From the NCBI GenBank assembly GCA_025454395.1, contig JALOOM010000022.1, positions 1 through 64,000 of the forward strand: a stretch of 64,000 bases of DNA, read 5' to 3'. The notes below the pieces were generated by a model. That model searched no databases, was not told the origin of the DNA, and saw only the letters and a program-made list of their open reading frames with translations. The position numbers and the translations under genes were made by a program. This DNA is from Elainella sp. Prado103. GTDB lineage: Bacteria > Cyanobacteriota > Cyanobacteriia > Elainellales > Elainellaceae. How positions within the stretch are numbered: the stretch's first letter is position 1; every line of letters starts with the position of its first letter. Positions 42,525-52,288 of the stretch are shown one piece after another.

Positions 42525-45521
42525 TTACATTTCGGCTTCTTGCTGTTGATAGAGGCAGAAGTATCGACCGCGCAGCGCCATTAATTGATCATGGGTACCC
42601 ATTTCTACGGGCGATCCCTTGTCCATCAGCACAATCATGTCGGCATTGCGGATGGTGGTCAGACGGTGCGTGATAAAGAAAACGGTGCGATCAGCAAACT
42701 CATCCGCCAAGTTGAGACAGACGCGGCGTTCTGAATCATAGTCTAGCGCGCTGGTGGCTTCATCCAGGATGAGCAGAGTCGGGTTTTGCAACACCGTTCG
42801 AGCAATGGCGATCCGTTGTCGCTGACCGCCTGAGAGAGAAGCACCCCGCTCACCGACCCGCGTGTTATAGCCGTTGGGCAGCCCCATAATAAAATCATGG
42901 GCAGCAGCCACTTGGGCGGCGCGAATAATTTCTTCTGCCGAAGCATCAGGGCAGGTTAAGGCAATGTTCTCTTGAATGGTACCTTCAAACAGTAAGGTAT
43001 CCTGCGGGACGATGCCGATCTGTTGCCGGAGTGAATAAAGCTCCACTTTGCTGATGTCATAGTCATCGATCAAAATTCGCCCTGATTCCAACTCATACAG
43101 CCGGGGCAGCAATTTCATCATCGTACTCTTACCAGAACCACTGAGACCGACGATGCCGATGAATGAACCGGCGGGAAACTCTAGCGTGACGTTATTCAAC
43201 TGATAAGGCCCACTATTGCCAAACCGGAAGGAGACATCGTCAAATTTCACTTGCCCTTGAATTTGGGGCATTGGAATATTGCGGCGATCGAGTTCGTCGG
43301 CTTCGGGGGCTGAGTCGATAATGTCGCTCAACCGCTCCAGGGATAGCCCCACCTCTTGGAAGTTCTGCCAGAGTTGGGCCAGACGCAGCAGCGGTTGGGT
43401 AACGTAGCCAGCAATAATCCGGAAGGCAATTAACTGACCCAGGGTTAAATCTCCCTGCAACACCAAGTAGGCACCAACCCACAGCACCAACAAACCGGAA
43501 AGTTGGTTCAGGAAGTTACTGGCTGAACCGGCTGTCGTAGAAGTCAGAACTGTCTTAAACCCAGCACTGACATACCGCGCATAGCGGCTCTGCCATTGCC
43601 AGCGGGCTCGCAGTTCCATATTTTGCGCTTTCACCGTTTGGATGCCAGATACCACTTCTACGAGGTAGGACTGGGTTTCGGCATTGCGTTCTGCCTTCAC
43701 GCGGAGTTGCTGCCGGATCAAAGGAGAAGCGACCACCGCCAATAATACAAACAGGGGGATCGTCGCTAAAGAGACTAGGGTGAGCACCCAACTGTAGATA
43801 AACATCACAATGATGTAGATCACGGAGAACACCGCATCTAACACCACGGTCAGGGCTGTCCCGGTGAGGAACTGGCGAATATTTTCTAGCTCGTTGATCC
43901 GGGTGGCCAATTCGCCCACCGGGCGCTTCTCGAAGTAGCGGAGTGGCAGTCGCAGCAAGTGGTCGATGATCTCGGAGCCGAGGGACATGTCGATTCGGTT
44001 AGTCGTATCGACAAACAAATAGGTTCGCAAACTACCCAAGACCGCTTCGAAGACTGCCAAGACCAGCAGCAGAATCCCCAACACATGCAGGGTATCCACA
44101 CTCTTTTGGATGATTACCTTGTCGATGATCACCTGAATCATCAGCGGATTGGCCAGGGCAAACAGTTGCACAAAGAAAGAAGCCACAAAGACTTCAATCA
44201 AAACCTTGCGGTGTTTGCGAATTGAAGGCAAAAACCAAGATAATCCGAAGCGTTTTTGGGGCGTTTGCTTGGTGGGCCGTACCAGCAACACCTCGCCATG
44301 CTCACCCCAAGTTTCAATAAAGTCGGCGGGTTTGCGACGAACGATCCCTAAATCGGGAACCGCGATCACCATCTCTCGCTCAGTGATGCTGTAGAGAATA
44401 GCCAGGCTATCTTGCCATTGCACAACGGCCGGGGCTTCCAATCGCCCGACTGCACTGGCAGGCACACCCACCAACTGGGCATGCAGTCCCATCATTTCAG
44501 AAACGGCCCCCAGCAGTTCCAGGGAAATACTGCTGCCTCGATCGAGCTGATTGGTCAAAACGCGCCGAATCACATCTCGTCGGAACGGCATATTGAAGTG
44601 CTGACAAAGCATTTGCAAGCAAGCCATCCCTGCCTCTAATTCGCCCCGCCCGCGCACAAACGGAAACTTTTGGGGAGTTTGTTGAATGGGAGACACCAGG
44701 CTGGGATCGGCCGCAACCGGGCGATCGGGGGCGAAAGGAATTTCGTCTGTGGCGGTGGAGTCAGTAGAGCCAGTGAAAGTAGCATCCGCGATCGATTCCG
44801 TGCCCTGAATCTCCTCGGTCAGGAGCGGGGGCAACCCAATGATGCGAGCCGGCCGATCGCCATTGACTTCGAGTGCAATGCCGCCGGCCATTCCTTCTGC
44901 GTCTACGCGGCTGCCAACAGGAGCATTACTGATGTTACCGCCACCACTGACTAACCAGATTCGATGCGGCTCAAGTTGGGCGATCGGGATCCGACCGGGT
45001 GGTAAGTTACAAACCACTGCTTCCGACTCAGATTGCAAAGTCAGAAGCTTGAGATCCGCACTACCATTGGCTTGACGATGTAGCTCTGCGCCCAGTAGGT
45101 CAAATAATTCCACCAAGGCACAACGATTATGAAACGCATCCGCCAGCTTTGGTTCACGTCCCAGTAAATCTAAAAAGTCAGCCGCTGAAATGGTAAGACA
45201 AATGCTATCGAGAGAGGCGATCGCGGTTTCGCAGGGTACCCCACGCACCAAGCCCACCCAGCCCACAATGCCGCCCGGTTGTAGCAACGAGAGGGTAACG
45301 GGCTTCTGGGTGCGCGGGTCATAGCCCAAGAGCCGAATTTGCCCTTGATATAGAATCGAAACCTGATTCGGCAGCCGATCGCGTACCAACACCGCTTGTC
45401 CAATGCGGTAGCGGAGGAGCTGAAATTTCTCAGTTACCCGCTCTAGTCCAGCCGCTGAAAGCTGATTGAATGGCTCAACCGTGGCTAGAAACTCTTGTAC
45501 ATTTGTTTTGGTATAGGTCAT
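42525..45521 (-). CDS. Type I secretion ABC transporter with cNMP-binding-like and degenerate C39 domains
   Basis: 998 residues. Domain order: cyclic-nucleotide-binding-like beta-roll (about 15-135); a low-complexity spacer; a C39 peptidase-like domain (about 285-420); six-helix transmembrane domain (about 435-720); ATPase (about 760-995) with Walker A GLSGSGKST, signature LSGGQRQ, Walker B LLILDEATSALD and H-loop THR. In the C39-like part the usual DCG catalytic cysteine is missing (it reads ELEAGMACLQML), so it is most likely a non-cleaving C39-like domain such as that of HlyB, which binds RTX substrates. This fits the nearby RTX genes. Its start overlaps the end of the parvulin-like gene by four bases (ATGA type), showing tight coupling. 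Confidence 0.92.
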   Translation of the reverse strand: MTYTKTNVQEFLATVEPFNQLSAAGLERVTEKFQLLRYRIGQAVLVRDRLPNQVSILYQGQIRLLGYDPRTQKPVTLSLLQPGGIVGWVGLVRGVPCETAIASLDSICLTISAADFLDLLGREPKLADAFHNRCALVELFDLLGAELHRQANGSADLKLLTLQSESEAVVCNLPPGRIPIAQLEPHRIWLVSGGGNISNAPVGSRVDAEGMAGGIALEVNGDRPARIIGLPPLLTEEIQGTESIADATFTGSTDSTATDEIPFAPDRPVAADPSLVSPIQQTPQKFPFVRGRGELEAGMACLQMLCQHFNMPFRRDVIRRVLTNQLDRGSSISLELLGAVSEMMGLHAQLVGVPASAVGRLEAPAVVQWQDSLAILYSITEREMVIAVPDLGIVRRKPADFIETWGEHGEVLLVRPTKQTPQKRFGLSWFLPSIRKHRKVLIEVFVASFFVQLFALANPLMIQVIIDKVIIQKSVDTLHVLGILLLVLAVFEAVLGSLRTYLFVDTTNRIDMSLGSEIIDHLLRLPLRYFEKRPVGELATRINELENIRQFLTGTALTVVLDAVFSVIYIIVMFIYSWVLTLVSLATIPLFVLLAVVASPLIRQQLRVKAERNAETQSYLVEVVSGIQTVKAQNMELRARWQWQSRYARYVSAGFKTVLTSTTAGSASNFLNQLSGLLVLWVGAYLVLQGDLTLGQLIAFRIIAGYVTQPLLRLAQLWQNFQEVGLSLERLSDIIDSAPEADELDRRNIPMPQIQGQVKFDDVSFRFGNSGPYQLNNVTLEFPAGSFIGIVGLSGSGKSTMMKLLPRLYELESGRILIDDYDISKVELYSLRQQIGIVPQDTLLFEGTIQENIALTCPDASAEEIIRAAQVAAAHDFIMGLPNGYNTRVGERGASLSGGQRQRIAIARTVLQNPTLLILDEATSALDYDSERRVCLNLADEFADRTVFFITHRLTTIRNADMIVLMDKGSPVEMGTHDQLMALRGRYFCLYQQQEAEM

Positions 45522-46318
45522 GGTGCTGTGGGGGTAACGGCAGAATCGCGATCCGAGTCAATCGCAGTTGAGGAAGGGGGTAAGAAGGAACCCAACTGGC
45601 TCAGTTGAGATTGCAACCAGTCGTTGAAGCATTCGTTGAGGAGCCGTCGGCGCATAGCATCATCCAGTTGAGCCGGAATGAAGCGTTCCAGCCGCACCAG
45701 CACAATCCACTCTCCGACCAGGGTTGGCGGGGTTAATTGCCCTGGTTGACTGAGCGTTAGAATTTGGGCCAGCGTAGGATGCGGCACGCTTAACTCCACT
45801 GGACCGATCAAACCATCGGTTTGGGCTTCTGGCCCTTCCGAATAGGTGCGTGCTAGCTCAGCAAAAGACTGTTCGCCTTCTAAAATCCGAAAGTATAGCT
45901 CTTGCGCAATTCCAATTCCGCGCTTTTCCCGATCGTTTTTCACTCGGATCAGGGAATAGATCACTTTGTCTAATCGATCCTTGCGCCCCAGAAAATAGGA
46001 TTCTAATTTCGAGTCCCAGGTGATTTGTTTGTATTTCTCAACCCGTAACTCACGAGTGGACAGGGCTTCTAGTTGCTCCTGAGTCATCCCATAGCGCTGC
46101 AACCAAGCCTGCCGATCTTCTTCTTTCGTAATTTGATTTTGGGTATAAAACTGCTCGCGGGCAGCGATTTCTTCTTCAGCAGTGCATTCGATCGACTCAA
46201 TCGCTTGATCAATCAAGATCTCTTGAAGGAACTGAGGCAGCATTTGATAGCCTGCCATCATGGGCAGAACCTCTTCAGCTTGGATTGAGCGATTCCCGAT
46301 AGTAAGCACGACGGTCAT
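45518..46318 (-). CDS. Parvulin-type peptidyl-prolyl isomerase of the secretion operon
   Basis: 266 residues without a signal peptide. An N-terminal helical region (about 20-110) resembles the SurA chaperone part; residues about 120-225 form a parvulin/rotamase-like domain (EGEQSFAELARTYSEG and GPVELSVPHPTLAQIL, matching the usual FAxLAxxYSxG ... GxxG pattern). In many cyanobacterial genomes such a gene lies directly in front of a C39-like ABC transporter and HlyD gene, as here. It is presumably a cytoplasmic chaperone for the secreted substrate. The stop overlaps the start of the transporter by four bases. Confidence 0.87.
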   Translation of the reverse strand: MTVVLTIGNRSIQAEEVLPMMAGYQMLPQFLQEILIDQAIESIECTAEEEIAAREQFYTQNQITKEEDRQAWLQRYGMTQEQLEALSTRELRVEKYKQITWDSKLESYFLGRKDRLDKVIYSLIRVKNDREKRGIGIAQELYFRILEGEQSFAELARTYSEGPEAQTDGLIGPVELSVPHPTLAQILTLSQPGQLTPPTLVGEWIVLVRLERFIPAQLDDAMRRRLLNECFNDWLQSQLSQLGSFLPPSSTAIDSDRDSAVTPTAP

Positions 46319-46515
46319 TCAGCTGATTCCTTAAAAGTGGTTAATACGCAGCCTAGCAATATAGCGTCAACCCTATGACATACTTTGCCGCAATTCCCTG
46401 GCTATCGGGGAATTCTTAGGATTTGTTTAGCTAATCTTCAAATCGATCAAAGGTTAATTGATTTTATAAAGATTTTTTGGCAGTAGTGCTTCCGGTCATT
46501 GTTTCAGTAAACGTT

Positions 46516-46710
46516 TCAGTTAAACAGTTTGAGTCGATTCGGGTCAGGCAGCTCTTCTACCTCAATCAGGCTGTTTGACTGAGGCAGCCCTTGGGAGTCT
46601 ATCAGAGATAGTCCAGAGATGGACAAACCTTTTTCATCAAGATTCCCATCATCAGATACAGCATGATCGGTACCAAATCCAGATGGTAATGCACAGAATA
46701 TTTTTTGCAA
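46516..46710 (-). CDS. Candidate small peptide upstream of the secretion operon
   Basis: The minus-strand frame from TTG 46710 to a TGA at 46516 encodes 64 residues: a hydrophobic start (LQKIFCALPSGFG), an acidic middle (DDGNLDEKG) and an end with VEELPDPNRLKLFN. An in-frame CTG at 46725 is another possible start. No strong ribosome-binding site is visible and no family is recognised. It lies 197 bases upstream of the parvulin-like gene on the same strand, so it could be a secreted peptide or an operon leader; it could also be chance. A plus-strand ORF over the same bases looks less coding. Confidence 0.35.
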   Translation of the reverse strand: MQKIFCALPSGFGTDHAVSDDGNLDEKGLSISGLSLIDSQGLPQSNSLIEVEELPDPNRLKLFN

Positions 46711-46772
46711 CCACGATTTATTCAGATGCTAGGTCAACCCAAGCTCCTGCTGGCTTCAGAGTCAGGGGTTCA

Positions 46773-46826
46773 CTGCTGGGTCGATACTAACTGCTGGGTC
46801 GATACTAACTGCTGGATCGATACTAA
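46773..46826 (+). repeat. Short tandem repeat, 18-bp unit x3
   Basis: CTGCTGGGTCGATACTAA is repeated three times, the third copy with one change. Confidence 0.92.
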
Positions 46827-47203
46827 GGTTAACCGGCTGATCAATTCAGGTGGCTGATCAATGTTCAGATAATTGAATGGATGATTGGGCGAGTAATTGG
46901 TTCGGTGATTGATTCAGGCGATTGAGAGGGATCGATCGGGCGATTGATCGTAATGATCGATCGAATAATTGAGTCAGATTTAGATTGGGCAAAGCATAAC
47001 AGCGAAGTGATCGAGATAAAATTTTAATGAATTAACTGTGAATATTAAGGAGATGCAGTTGGGCGACTGCCTAATTCACGCTCAAGCATCCCAAAGTGGG
47101 GAAGAGGCAACCAAACAAGGATCGGGGTTAGATAAATAAAATTTCTCGATCAATTATTTGGAACTATTGGCTGGATCGATGGTTTGGGCAAGAACTCATC
47201 GAT

Positions 47204-47254
47204 GATTCGGGCAAACCTTTGATTCGGGCAAACCTTTGATTCGGGCAAACTTTT
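47204..47254 (+). repeat. Short tandem repeat, 17-bp unit x3
   Basis: GATTCGGGCAAACCTTT is repeated three times (one change in the last), ending about 80 bases before the metallophosphoesterase start. Confidence 0.92.
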
Positions 47255-47333
47255 GAGAATGTCATGGCGATAACACTAAGAAAAGGGGGCACGTTTGCTA
47301 GGCTGAGAAAGTTCTTTGCATCAAGGCTGCAAC

Positions 47334-48176
47334 ATGAATAGGCTGCTTTCAGGGCGATTGAGCGTTGAGCATCTGACGATCGAAATTACTGATCTCCCCC
47401 AGTCTTTGCAAGGTGTGAAGATCACCCAGCTCTCCGACCTGCACTTCGATGGTCTGCGTTTGTCGGAGTCTATGCTTTCTGATGCGATCGCAGCTAGCAA
47501 TGCAGTCGAACCTGATTTAGTGGCACTGACAGGAGATTATGTCACCGATGATCCGAGCCCCATTCAGCAACTGGCGACTCGACTAGAGGGGTTGCAAAGC
47601 CGGTTAGGCACCTACGCAGTTTTAGGTAATCATGATATTGTGCCGCGAGGGGCTAAAGACGATGTGAGTCTCGCTTTACAGCAGGTTGGTATTCAAGTGC
47701 TATGGAATCAGATTGCCTATCCCTTCGGTGACGATCTGCCCTTAGTAGGGCTAGCTGACCTATGGTCTCATGAATTTAGCCCTGCCGCTGTGATGAGTCA
47801 GTTGGACGATCGGGTTCCCCGGATTGTCCTGTCTCACAACCCCGATTCAGCCATGCCATTACAACGGTGGCGAGTTGATTTGCAACTTTCAGGCCACAGC
47901 CACGGGGGGCAAATTGTCATTCCTGGACTGGGGCCAATTCCGACCTGGTATCAACGGTTCCGCCGCCATGTACCCAGGCACCTGCGCCGCTGGATTCCCT
48001 ACATGAGGGAAGACTGCTACAAGGTAATGAAACATTGGGAGTGGGCTCAGGGGTTACATGCGGTGGGTCGCAACTGGCTCTATGTGAATCGAGGCTTGGG
48101 GACTTACCTGCCAGGACGTTTTTTTTGTCCACCCGAAGTCACGGTGATTACCCTGACGACTCCTGCGATCGATTGA
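47334..48176 (+). CDS. Metallophosphoesterase
   Basis: 280 residues from ATG 47334 (TTG 47316 would add six). All calcineurin-like motifs are present: SDLHFD (DxH), LTGDYVTD (GDxxxD), LGNHD, the SHNPDS His block and GHSHGGQ. This group resembles YkuE/UDP-2,3-diacylglucosamine-type phosphoesterases that act on phospho-lipids or sugars. There is no clear membrane anchor, in contrast to YkuE. Possibly a lipid- or undecaprenyl-phosphate-related phosphatase given the polysaccharide context, but this is a guess. Confidence 0.85.
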   Translation: MNRLLSGRLSVEHLTIEITDLPQSLQGVKITQLSDLHFDGLRLSESMLSDAIAASNAVEPDLVALTGDYVTDDPSPIQQLATRLEGLQSRLGTYAVLGNHDIVPRGAKDDVSLALQQVGIQVLWNQIAYPFGDDLPLVGLADLWSHEFSPAAVMSQLDDRVPRIVLSHNPDSAMPLQRWRVDLQLSGHSHGGQIVIPGLGPIPTWYQRFRRHVPRHLRRWIPYMREDCYKVMKHWEWAQGLHAVGRNWLYVNRGLGTYLPGRFFCPPEVTVITLTTPAID

Positions 48177-48267
48177 AATTGGTGCGTGGCTAGTTTGATG
48201 TATCCTTTGCCCCGTTCCATGCCTGGACTGACCCGAAAGATGGCAGTTCATGCCTTTACCACTAGCG

Positions 48268-48293
48268 ATGACCACCAGCAATGACCACCAGCA
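48268..48293 (+). repeat. Short tandem duplication, 13-bp unit x2
   Basis: ATGACCACCAGCA is present twice in tandem between the convergent phosphoesterase and Wzc genes. Confidence 0.8.
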
Positions 48294-48315
48294 ATGAGGC
48301 TGCGGCAATTGCCGA

Positions 48316-50682
48316 TCAGGTGCCTGGCAAACCCGGCTGGCGAGATTCGTCTAGGCTCTGGTTATAACGGGTGTAAGCAGCCGAGTTCGGGCTATTGTGT
48401 TCCCGCAAGTAGTTGCCAATGATGCTGATGTTGGCGATTCGTAAACTCATGAGTTTATTGAGAACGCGATCGACTGCTGTGCGATTTGTTTTACTCGCAG
48501 CCACCACCATCAAAACTTCGTCCACTTGAGCGGTCAGGAAGTTGGCATCCGTCAGCCCAAATAGATGAGGGGTATCGTAAATCACCAGGTCAAATAGGGT
48601 CTGAAACTTCTCAGTGAGGGATCGCATTTGATCCGATGCCAATAAGCGGGCAGAGCCAGGGAGTGAGGATCCAGCAGGCAGCACAAATAAGTTGTCGGCT
48701 AATGGTGAGCGCTGGATTAGTTCTTCGGGGTTGAGATGATTGGAAAGCAAATCGCTCAAACCACGGGTATTCCGTAGATCCAACCGAGTATGAATTTGCG
48801 GTAGCCGCAGGTTCGTATCGACTAACAGCACCCGCTGACCGGTGCCAGCCGCAGTTTGAGCCAAGTAGAGGGCAACGGTTGTTTTGCCATCGCCTGGTTC
48901 CGCCGAACAGACCATCAGGGAACGTACAGGCGGGGTAGCCAGACGAATATTGGAGTAGAGATCGCTAAATGCCTCCCGAAATGAGGCGGTTTCTAAGCGG
49001 CTATCCTCCACTTCTCCCATGGAGCCAAACGCCGTTGGAAACTCTAGGGACTGCTTGGCCCCCCGCGAGAATGGAATCACTCCAATCAGCGGCAGCTTAA
49101 GCCCTTCTTGAATGTCTTCAACGGTGTAGAAAACATTGCGATATCGCTCTAACAAGAAGGCCAGTAAGGTGCCCAACAAGAGCCCTAACCCAGCACCGAT
49201 GATCACCAGATTAGAAGCATCGGTTGGCTCAGGGATCGGGTTGCCTTCTGCGTCACGGGGAATGATCGGCTCAGACACCAATTCCCACGGCTGTTCCGTT
49301 TGGGCCGCTTCTACCCGGAGGGTTTCCCGTTGAGTTTGCAGGCGGTTCAAAGTCTCAGTGGCGATCTCCAATTCCCGATTTAGATCGGTAAACTGGCGAG
49401 AAATAGATGGAAACTGTTGAAGTCGCTGATTGAAGCCTTGACGAGCCCGAGCAATTTCTCGGCTGCGCACCTCTAACATGCGAATTTGATTGCCCGACTC
49501 GACCAACTGGCTGATCAAATCGATCCGTACTGAGTTTTGGAAGGACAGAGAAGGGGAATTTTCGGCTGTATCAAGGGTTTCGGTAGCCACCTGTTGTCCA
49601 GTCACTTGCCGCACTCGTTTCGCAAGCAACGCTAAAATCTCCTGCTTGCGGTCTTCTAAGGCTCTGAGAACTGGGCTATCTGGATTGAACCGGACTGATT
49701 CTGTGGCAATCTCGGTTTCCACTTCTACTAGGCTTTGCTGTAAGGTCTGGTAATTGGGGTCTTCGCTCAAGGCCGAGGCAGCGATCGCCGTTTCTGGATT
49801 CAGCCGACCAATCTGGCGGTATAGGTTGTCATACAGCGTTCTCTGCTCTTGCAACTCCCGATCGGTTTCTTGTTGTAGGGTGTTGATTTCGTTGATCCGT
49901 TCCGAGAGCTGACCTCCCTGCGTATCCAGATCGATCAAGTCATAGCGCTGTTGCAGTTGCTGAAGCTGATCCTGAATACTACTGACCCGTTGTTGCGCAT
50001 CAGGCAATTGGTTATCAATAAACTCAATCCCTTGTCCAAAGCGGGTCTTGCGTTCTTCCAAACTGTAGCGGAGATATCGATCCGCCGTGACTTTCAGGAC
50101 TTGCTGCACCAAAGCCGGGTCGCCACCTTCATAAGTCACTTGAATAATACGAGTGGCATCCGTGGGAGGAGCGTTTTCCGGTAACAGGCGCGCCACCGAT
50201 AACCCCTGTTGTAACTGCGCCAGGCTAAAATTCGGGAACTGGGTTTGCACTTCCTGGGCGATCGAGTTCAGCATCCCCGGACTCTGCAAAATCTCAATTT
50301 GAGTAGGATAGTCCAGCCGAAAGACATCGCCGGAAGGAATCCCGTCTCTGGTACGGCTCACGGTTAATGGATCGGTCACCCGAGCAGCGTTCGTAACCGG
50401 TTCAACCAATAGTTGGAAGTTGCCTCGATACGCTGGGCGAATCTTCATCGCCTGATAGCTTGCTGCGACTGCAACTAAGGTGGCAATGCCAGCAATCAGC
50501 AACACCTGCCGCTGGATCGTTCGCCCCAACGATCGCAAATTGAGCCCACGATTGGGAGCAGTTTCGATCTCATCGGCTTCAGCCGGAGCCATCGGCACTG
50601 TTGATCTCCCTCGCATGATAGGCGCTGAGGCTTGAGTGGCTTGTTCAATCTCCATGTTGACCTCTATGTCGCTGATAACCAT
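48316..50682 (-). CDS. Polysaccharide co-polymerase / BY-kinase (Wzc-like)
   Basis: 788 residues. The N-terminal Wzz domain has a membrane helix at about 60-77 (VLLIAGIATLVAVAASY), a long periplasmic coiled-coil region, and a second helix at about 485-505 (LVIIGAGLGLLLGTLLAFLL). The C-terminal kinase shows Walker A SAEPGDGKTT (about 590), Walker A' LLVDTNLRLP and Walker B LVIYDTPHLFGL. The C-tail has only a few tyrosines (YLREH, AAYTRYNQ) rather than a dense cluster. It would control chain length and export of the surface polysaccharide through autophosphorylation. The ATG at 50682 overlaps the TAA of the Wza-like gene by one base; ATG 50655 is an alternative start. Confidence 0.9.
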   Translation of the reverse strand: MVISDIEVNMEIEQATQASAPIMRGRSTVPMAPAEADEIETAPNRGLNLRSLGRTIQRQVLLIAGIATLVAVAASYQAMKIRPAYRGNFQLLVEPVTNAARVTDPLTVSRTRDGIPSGDVFRLDYPTQIEILQSPGMLNSIAQEVQTQFPNFSLAQLQQGLSVARLLPENAPPTDATRIIQVTYEGGDPALVQQVLKVTADRYLRYSLEERKTRFGQGIEFIDNQLPDAQQRVSSIQDQLQQLQQRYDLIDLDTQGGQLSERINEINTLQQETDRELQEQRTLYDNLYRQIGRLNPETAIAASALSEDPNYQTLQQSLVEVETEIATESVRFNPDSPVLRALEDRKQEILALLAKRVRQVTGQQVATETLDTAENSPSLSFQNSVRIDLISQLVESGNQIRMLEVRSREIARARQGFNQRLQQFPSISRQFTDLNRELEIATETLNRLQTQRETLRVEAAQTEQPWELVSEPIIPRDAEGNPIPEPTDASNLVIIGAGLGLLLGTLLAFLLERYRNVFYTVEDIQEGLKLPLIGVIPFSRGAKQSLEFPTAFGSMGEVEDSRLETASFREAFSDLYSNIRLATPPVRSLMVCSAEPGDGKTTVALYLAQTAAGTGQRVLLVDTNLRLPQIHTRLDLRNTRGLSDLLSNHLNPEELIQRSPLADNLFVLPAGSSLPGSARLLASDQMRSLTEKFQTLFDLVIYDTPHLFGLTDANFLTAQVDEVLMVVAASKTNRTAVDRVLNKLMSLRIANISIIGNYLREHNSPNSAAYTRYNQSLDESRQPGLPGT

Positions 50683-52229
50683 TAATCTGTTGGGGTGACG
50701 GTATCGTCATCATCGTCATCGCCATCATCGCTGCCTAAATCATCGATCGTATTAACAATGCCAAAAATTGAGTTGACGATCCCAAAAGTCCGTTCGATCG
50801 GCTCTAGCACAAAGTCCAGGTTATCCGAAAATACCGCCGAACCATTCCGGCTGACGATGATCGTGTCATAGTCGCGCAGGGCCGGGTTGGAAGCTTCGTT
50901 AATGCCAGCCGCCAGATCGATCTCAACCGTGCGACGGATAGCCGTACCGTTTGAGTTGAGACGAACTAACTCGACACGACTGGTGCGGGCACGCGGACGC
51001 AGGAAACCACCTGCCGCCAACAAAGCCTGGTTCATGGGAGTATTGGGCGGAATCTCGACTAAGCCTGGATTAGGCACTTCCCCGATCACATTCACCCGAA
51101 TGGTTTCTGGAGAGAAGTTAGCAGCACCCAAGACCAAAGCCTCATTATCGTTGAGGGTGGTGGCAGTGGGAATCACTAACGAATCTCGATCGCGCAACCG
51201 CACATCCTGATTGAGTTCACCTGCTCGCAACAGTTCCCAGAGATTAATATCGACAATCTCCAGGGAGCCATCCGTCCGGGGACGACGCAACTGCACCCGG
51301 CGTAGATCGGCGAATTGGGTGAGCCCACCGGCAGCCTGAATCGCTTTTGTGACGGTTGGCCACTGGTTTGCTACCCCTCCGCCGGTTCCGCCGCCGGTTT
51401 CAACCAAAATACGGTTATCAGTTGCCCCCTCTGGGCTGATGACATAGGCTCCAGGGCGTTTCACTTCACCGGCGACGCTAATTCGGAGCGAGCGCGTATT
51501 GACCAAGCTGACCGTGATCATGGGCTCCCGAATGAACGGACGATAGGCTGCCTCGATCGTGTCTTCTGCCTGCCGCAGGGTCAACCCTTGTAACGAAACG
51601 GTGCCTGCCCAGAGGAGGTTAATGGTGCCATCTAGCTGGACAATATAGCGCCCGGTGGTTGCGCCACTGAGCTCGGGGACATTGAAAATATCCAGTTGGA
51701 TTTCATCACTGGGGCCAAGGGTATAGGATTCTTCAAACGGAGAGACTGAGGTGGGTGGTGGAACGATCGTCCGAGTCGGCAAATTGGGGGTCAGGATCAC
51801 GCCTCGTCGGGGGGCAGGGGTGGTGCCGGGGGGTACAGCCTGTTGGGCGATCGAGGTGGGTGGGTTGGGTTGATGGGCTGGATCTGCTCTATCGACACTA
51901 TCGACAGCAGGTACTGAAGCGGGTGGGTGCATGGAGTTGACCCTCGTCGCAGCCTCCTGAGCCTTGACTGGGCTTGCCCATCCCCACCCTAAACCCAGGG
52001 TGCATAAGACGAGGCTCAGCCAGACTGATTTCACTGGATCTGATCCCCTTAAAATCAGTTGAAGCTGGGGTAAGGCTCTGGCAGTTGGAGGTTGGGCCGG
52101 TTGAGCCTGATTGGTTGGGACACTCATCATCATCAAGTCACAAGGGTTAGAAACTCGGGCAAGAACTACTTCCGTGTATAGATGACTTAGATCATCGCTG
52201 GGGGGTTTCACATCAGTGACTTGCGTCAT
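50682..52229 (-). CDS. Outer-membrane polysaccharide export protein (Wza-like, SLBB)
   Basis: 515 residues as annotated from ATG 52229; a start at 52133 (MMMSVPTN) would give a more normal signal peptide, WLSLVLCTLGLGWGWASPVKAQ. No lipobox cysteine is evident, unlike E. coli Wza. A P/T-rich spacer follows, then the polysaccharide export domain (ESYTLGPSDEIQLDIFNVPELSG and LRISVAGEVKRPG), and two SLBB segments (RRVQLRRP and FSPETIRVNVIGEVPNPG). The C-terminal tail ends with an acidic run, DDGDDDDDD. It would form the outer-membrane exit channel together with the Wzc-like protein encoded immediately downstream. Confidence 0.9.
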   Translation of the reverse strand: MTQVTDVKPPSDDLSHLYTEVVLARVSNPCDLMMMSVPTNQAQPAQPPTARALPQLQLILRGSDPVKSVWLSLVLCTLGLGWGWASPVKAQEAATRVNSMHPPASVPAVDSVDRADPAHQPNPPTSIAQQAVPPGTTPAPRRGVILTPNLPTRTIVPPPTSVSPFEESYTLGPSDEIQLDIFNVPELSGATTGRYIVQLDGTINLLWAGTVSLQGLTLRQAEDTIEAAYRPFIREPMITVSLVNTRSLRISVAGEVKRPGAYVISPEGATDNRILVETGGGTGGGVANQWPTVTKAIQAAGGLTQFADLRRVQLRRPRTDGSLEIVDINLWELLRAGELNQDVRLRDRDSLVIPTATTLNDNEALVLGAANFSPETIRVNVIGEVPNPGLVEIPPNTPMNQALLAAGGFLRPRARTSRVELVRLNSNGTAIRRTVEIDLAAGINEASNPALRDYDTIIVSRNGSAVFSDNLDFVLEPIERTFGIVNSIFGIVNTIDDLGSDDGDDDDDDTVTPTD

Positions 52230-52288
52230 TGTTTTTTTGTTCGATGCTCCGAAATCACCATCCGGATGCCTCGTAAAAATTCTGTATT

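Larger units (their letters stand above)
46319..47333. other. 1.0 kb AT-rich intergenic region with tandem repeats
   Basis: Divergent gap between the secretion operon and the metallophosphoesterase gene. It holds the candidate peptide ORF, two short tandem repeats (46773, 47204) and a degenerate stretch at 46840-46985 full of GATTGAT and GATCGATC words. Promoters for both directions must lie here. Confidence 0.55.

Noticed and set aside
46575-46790. A 71-codon plus-strand ORF in the gap before the metallophosphoesterase gene
   Set aside because: It runs antisense to the candidate peptide and into an 18-bp tandem repeat, and lacks a ribosome-binding site.
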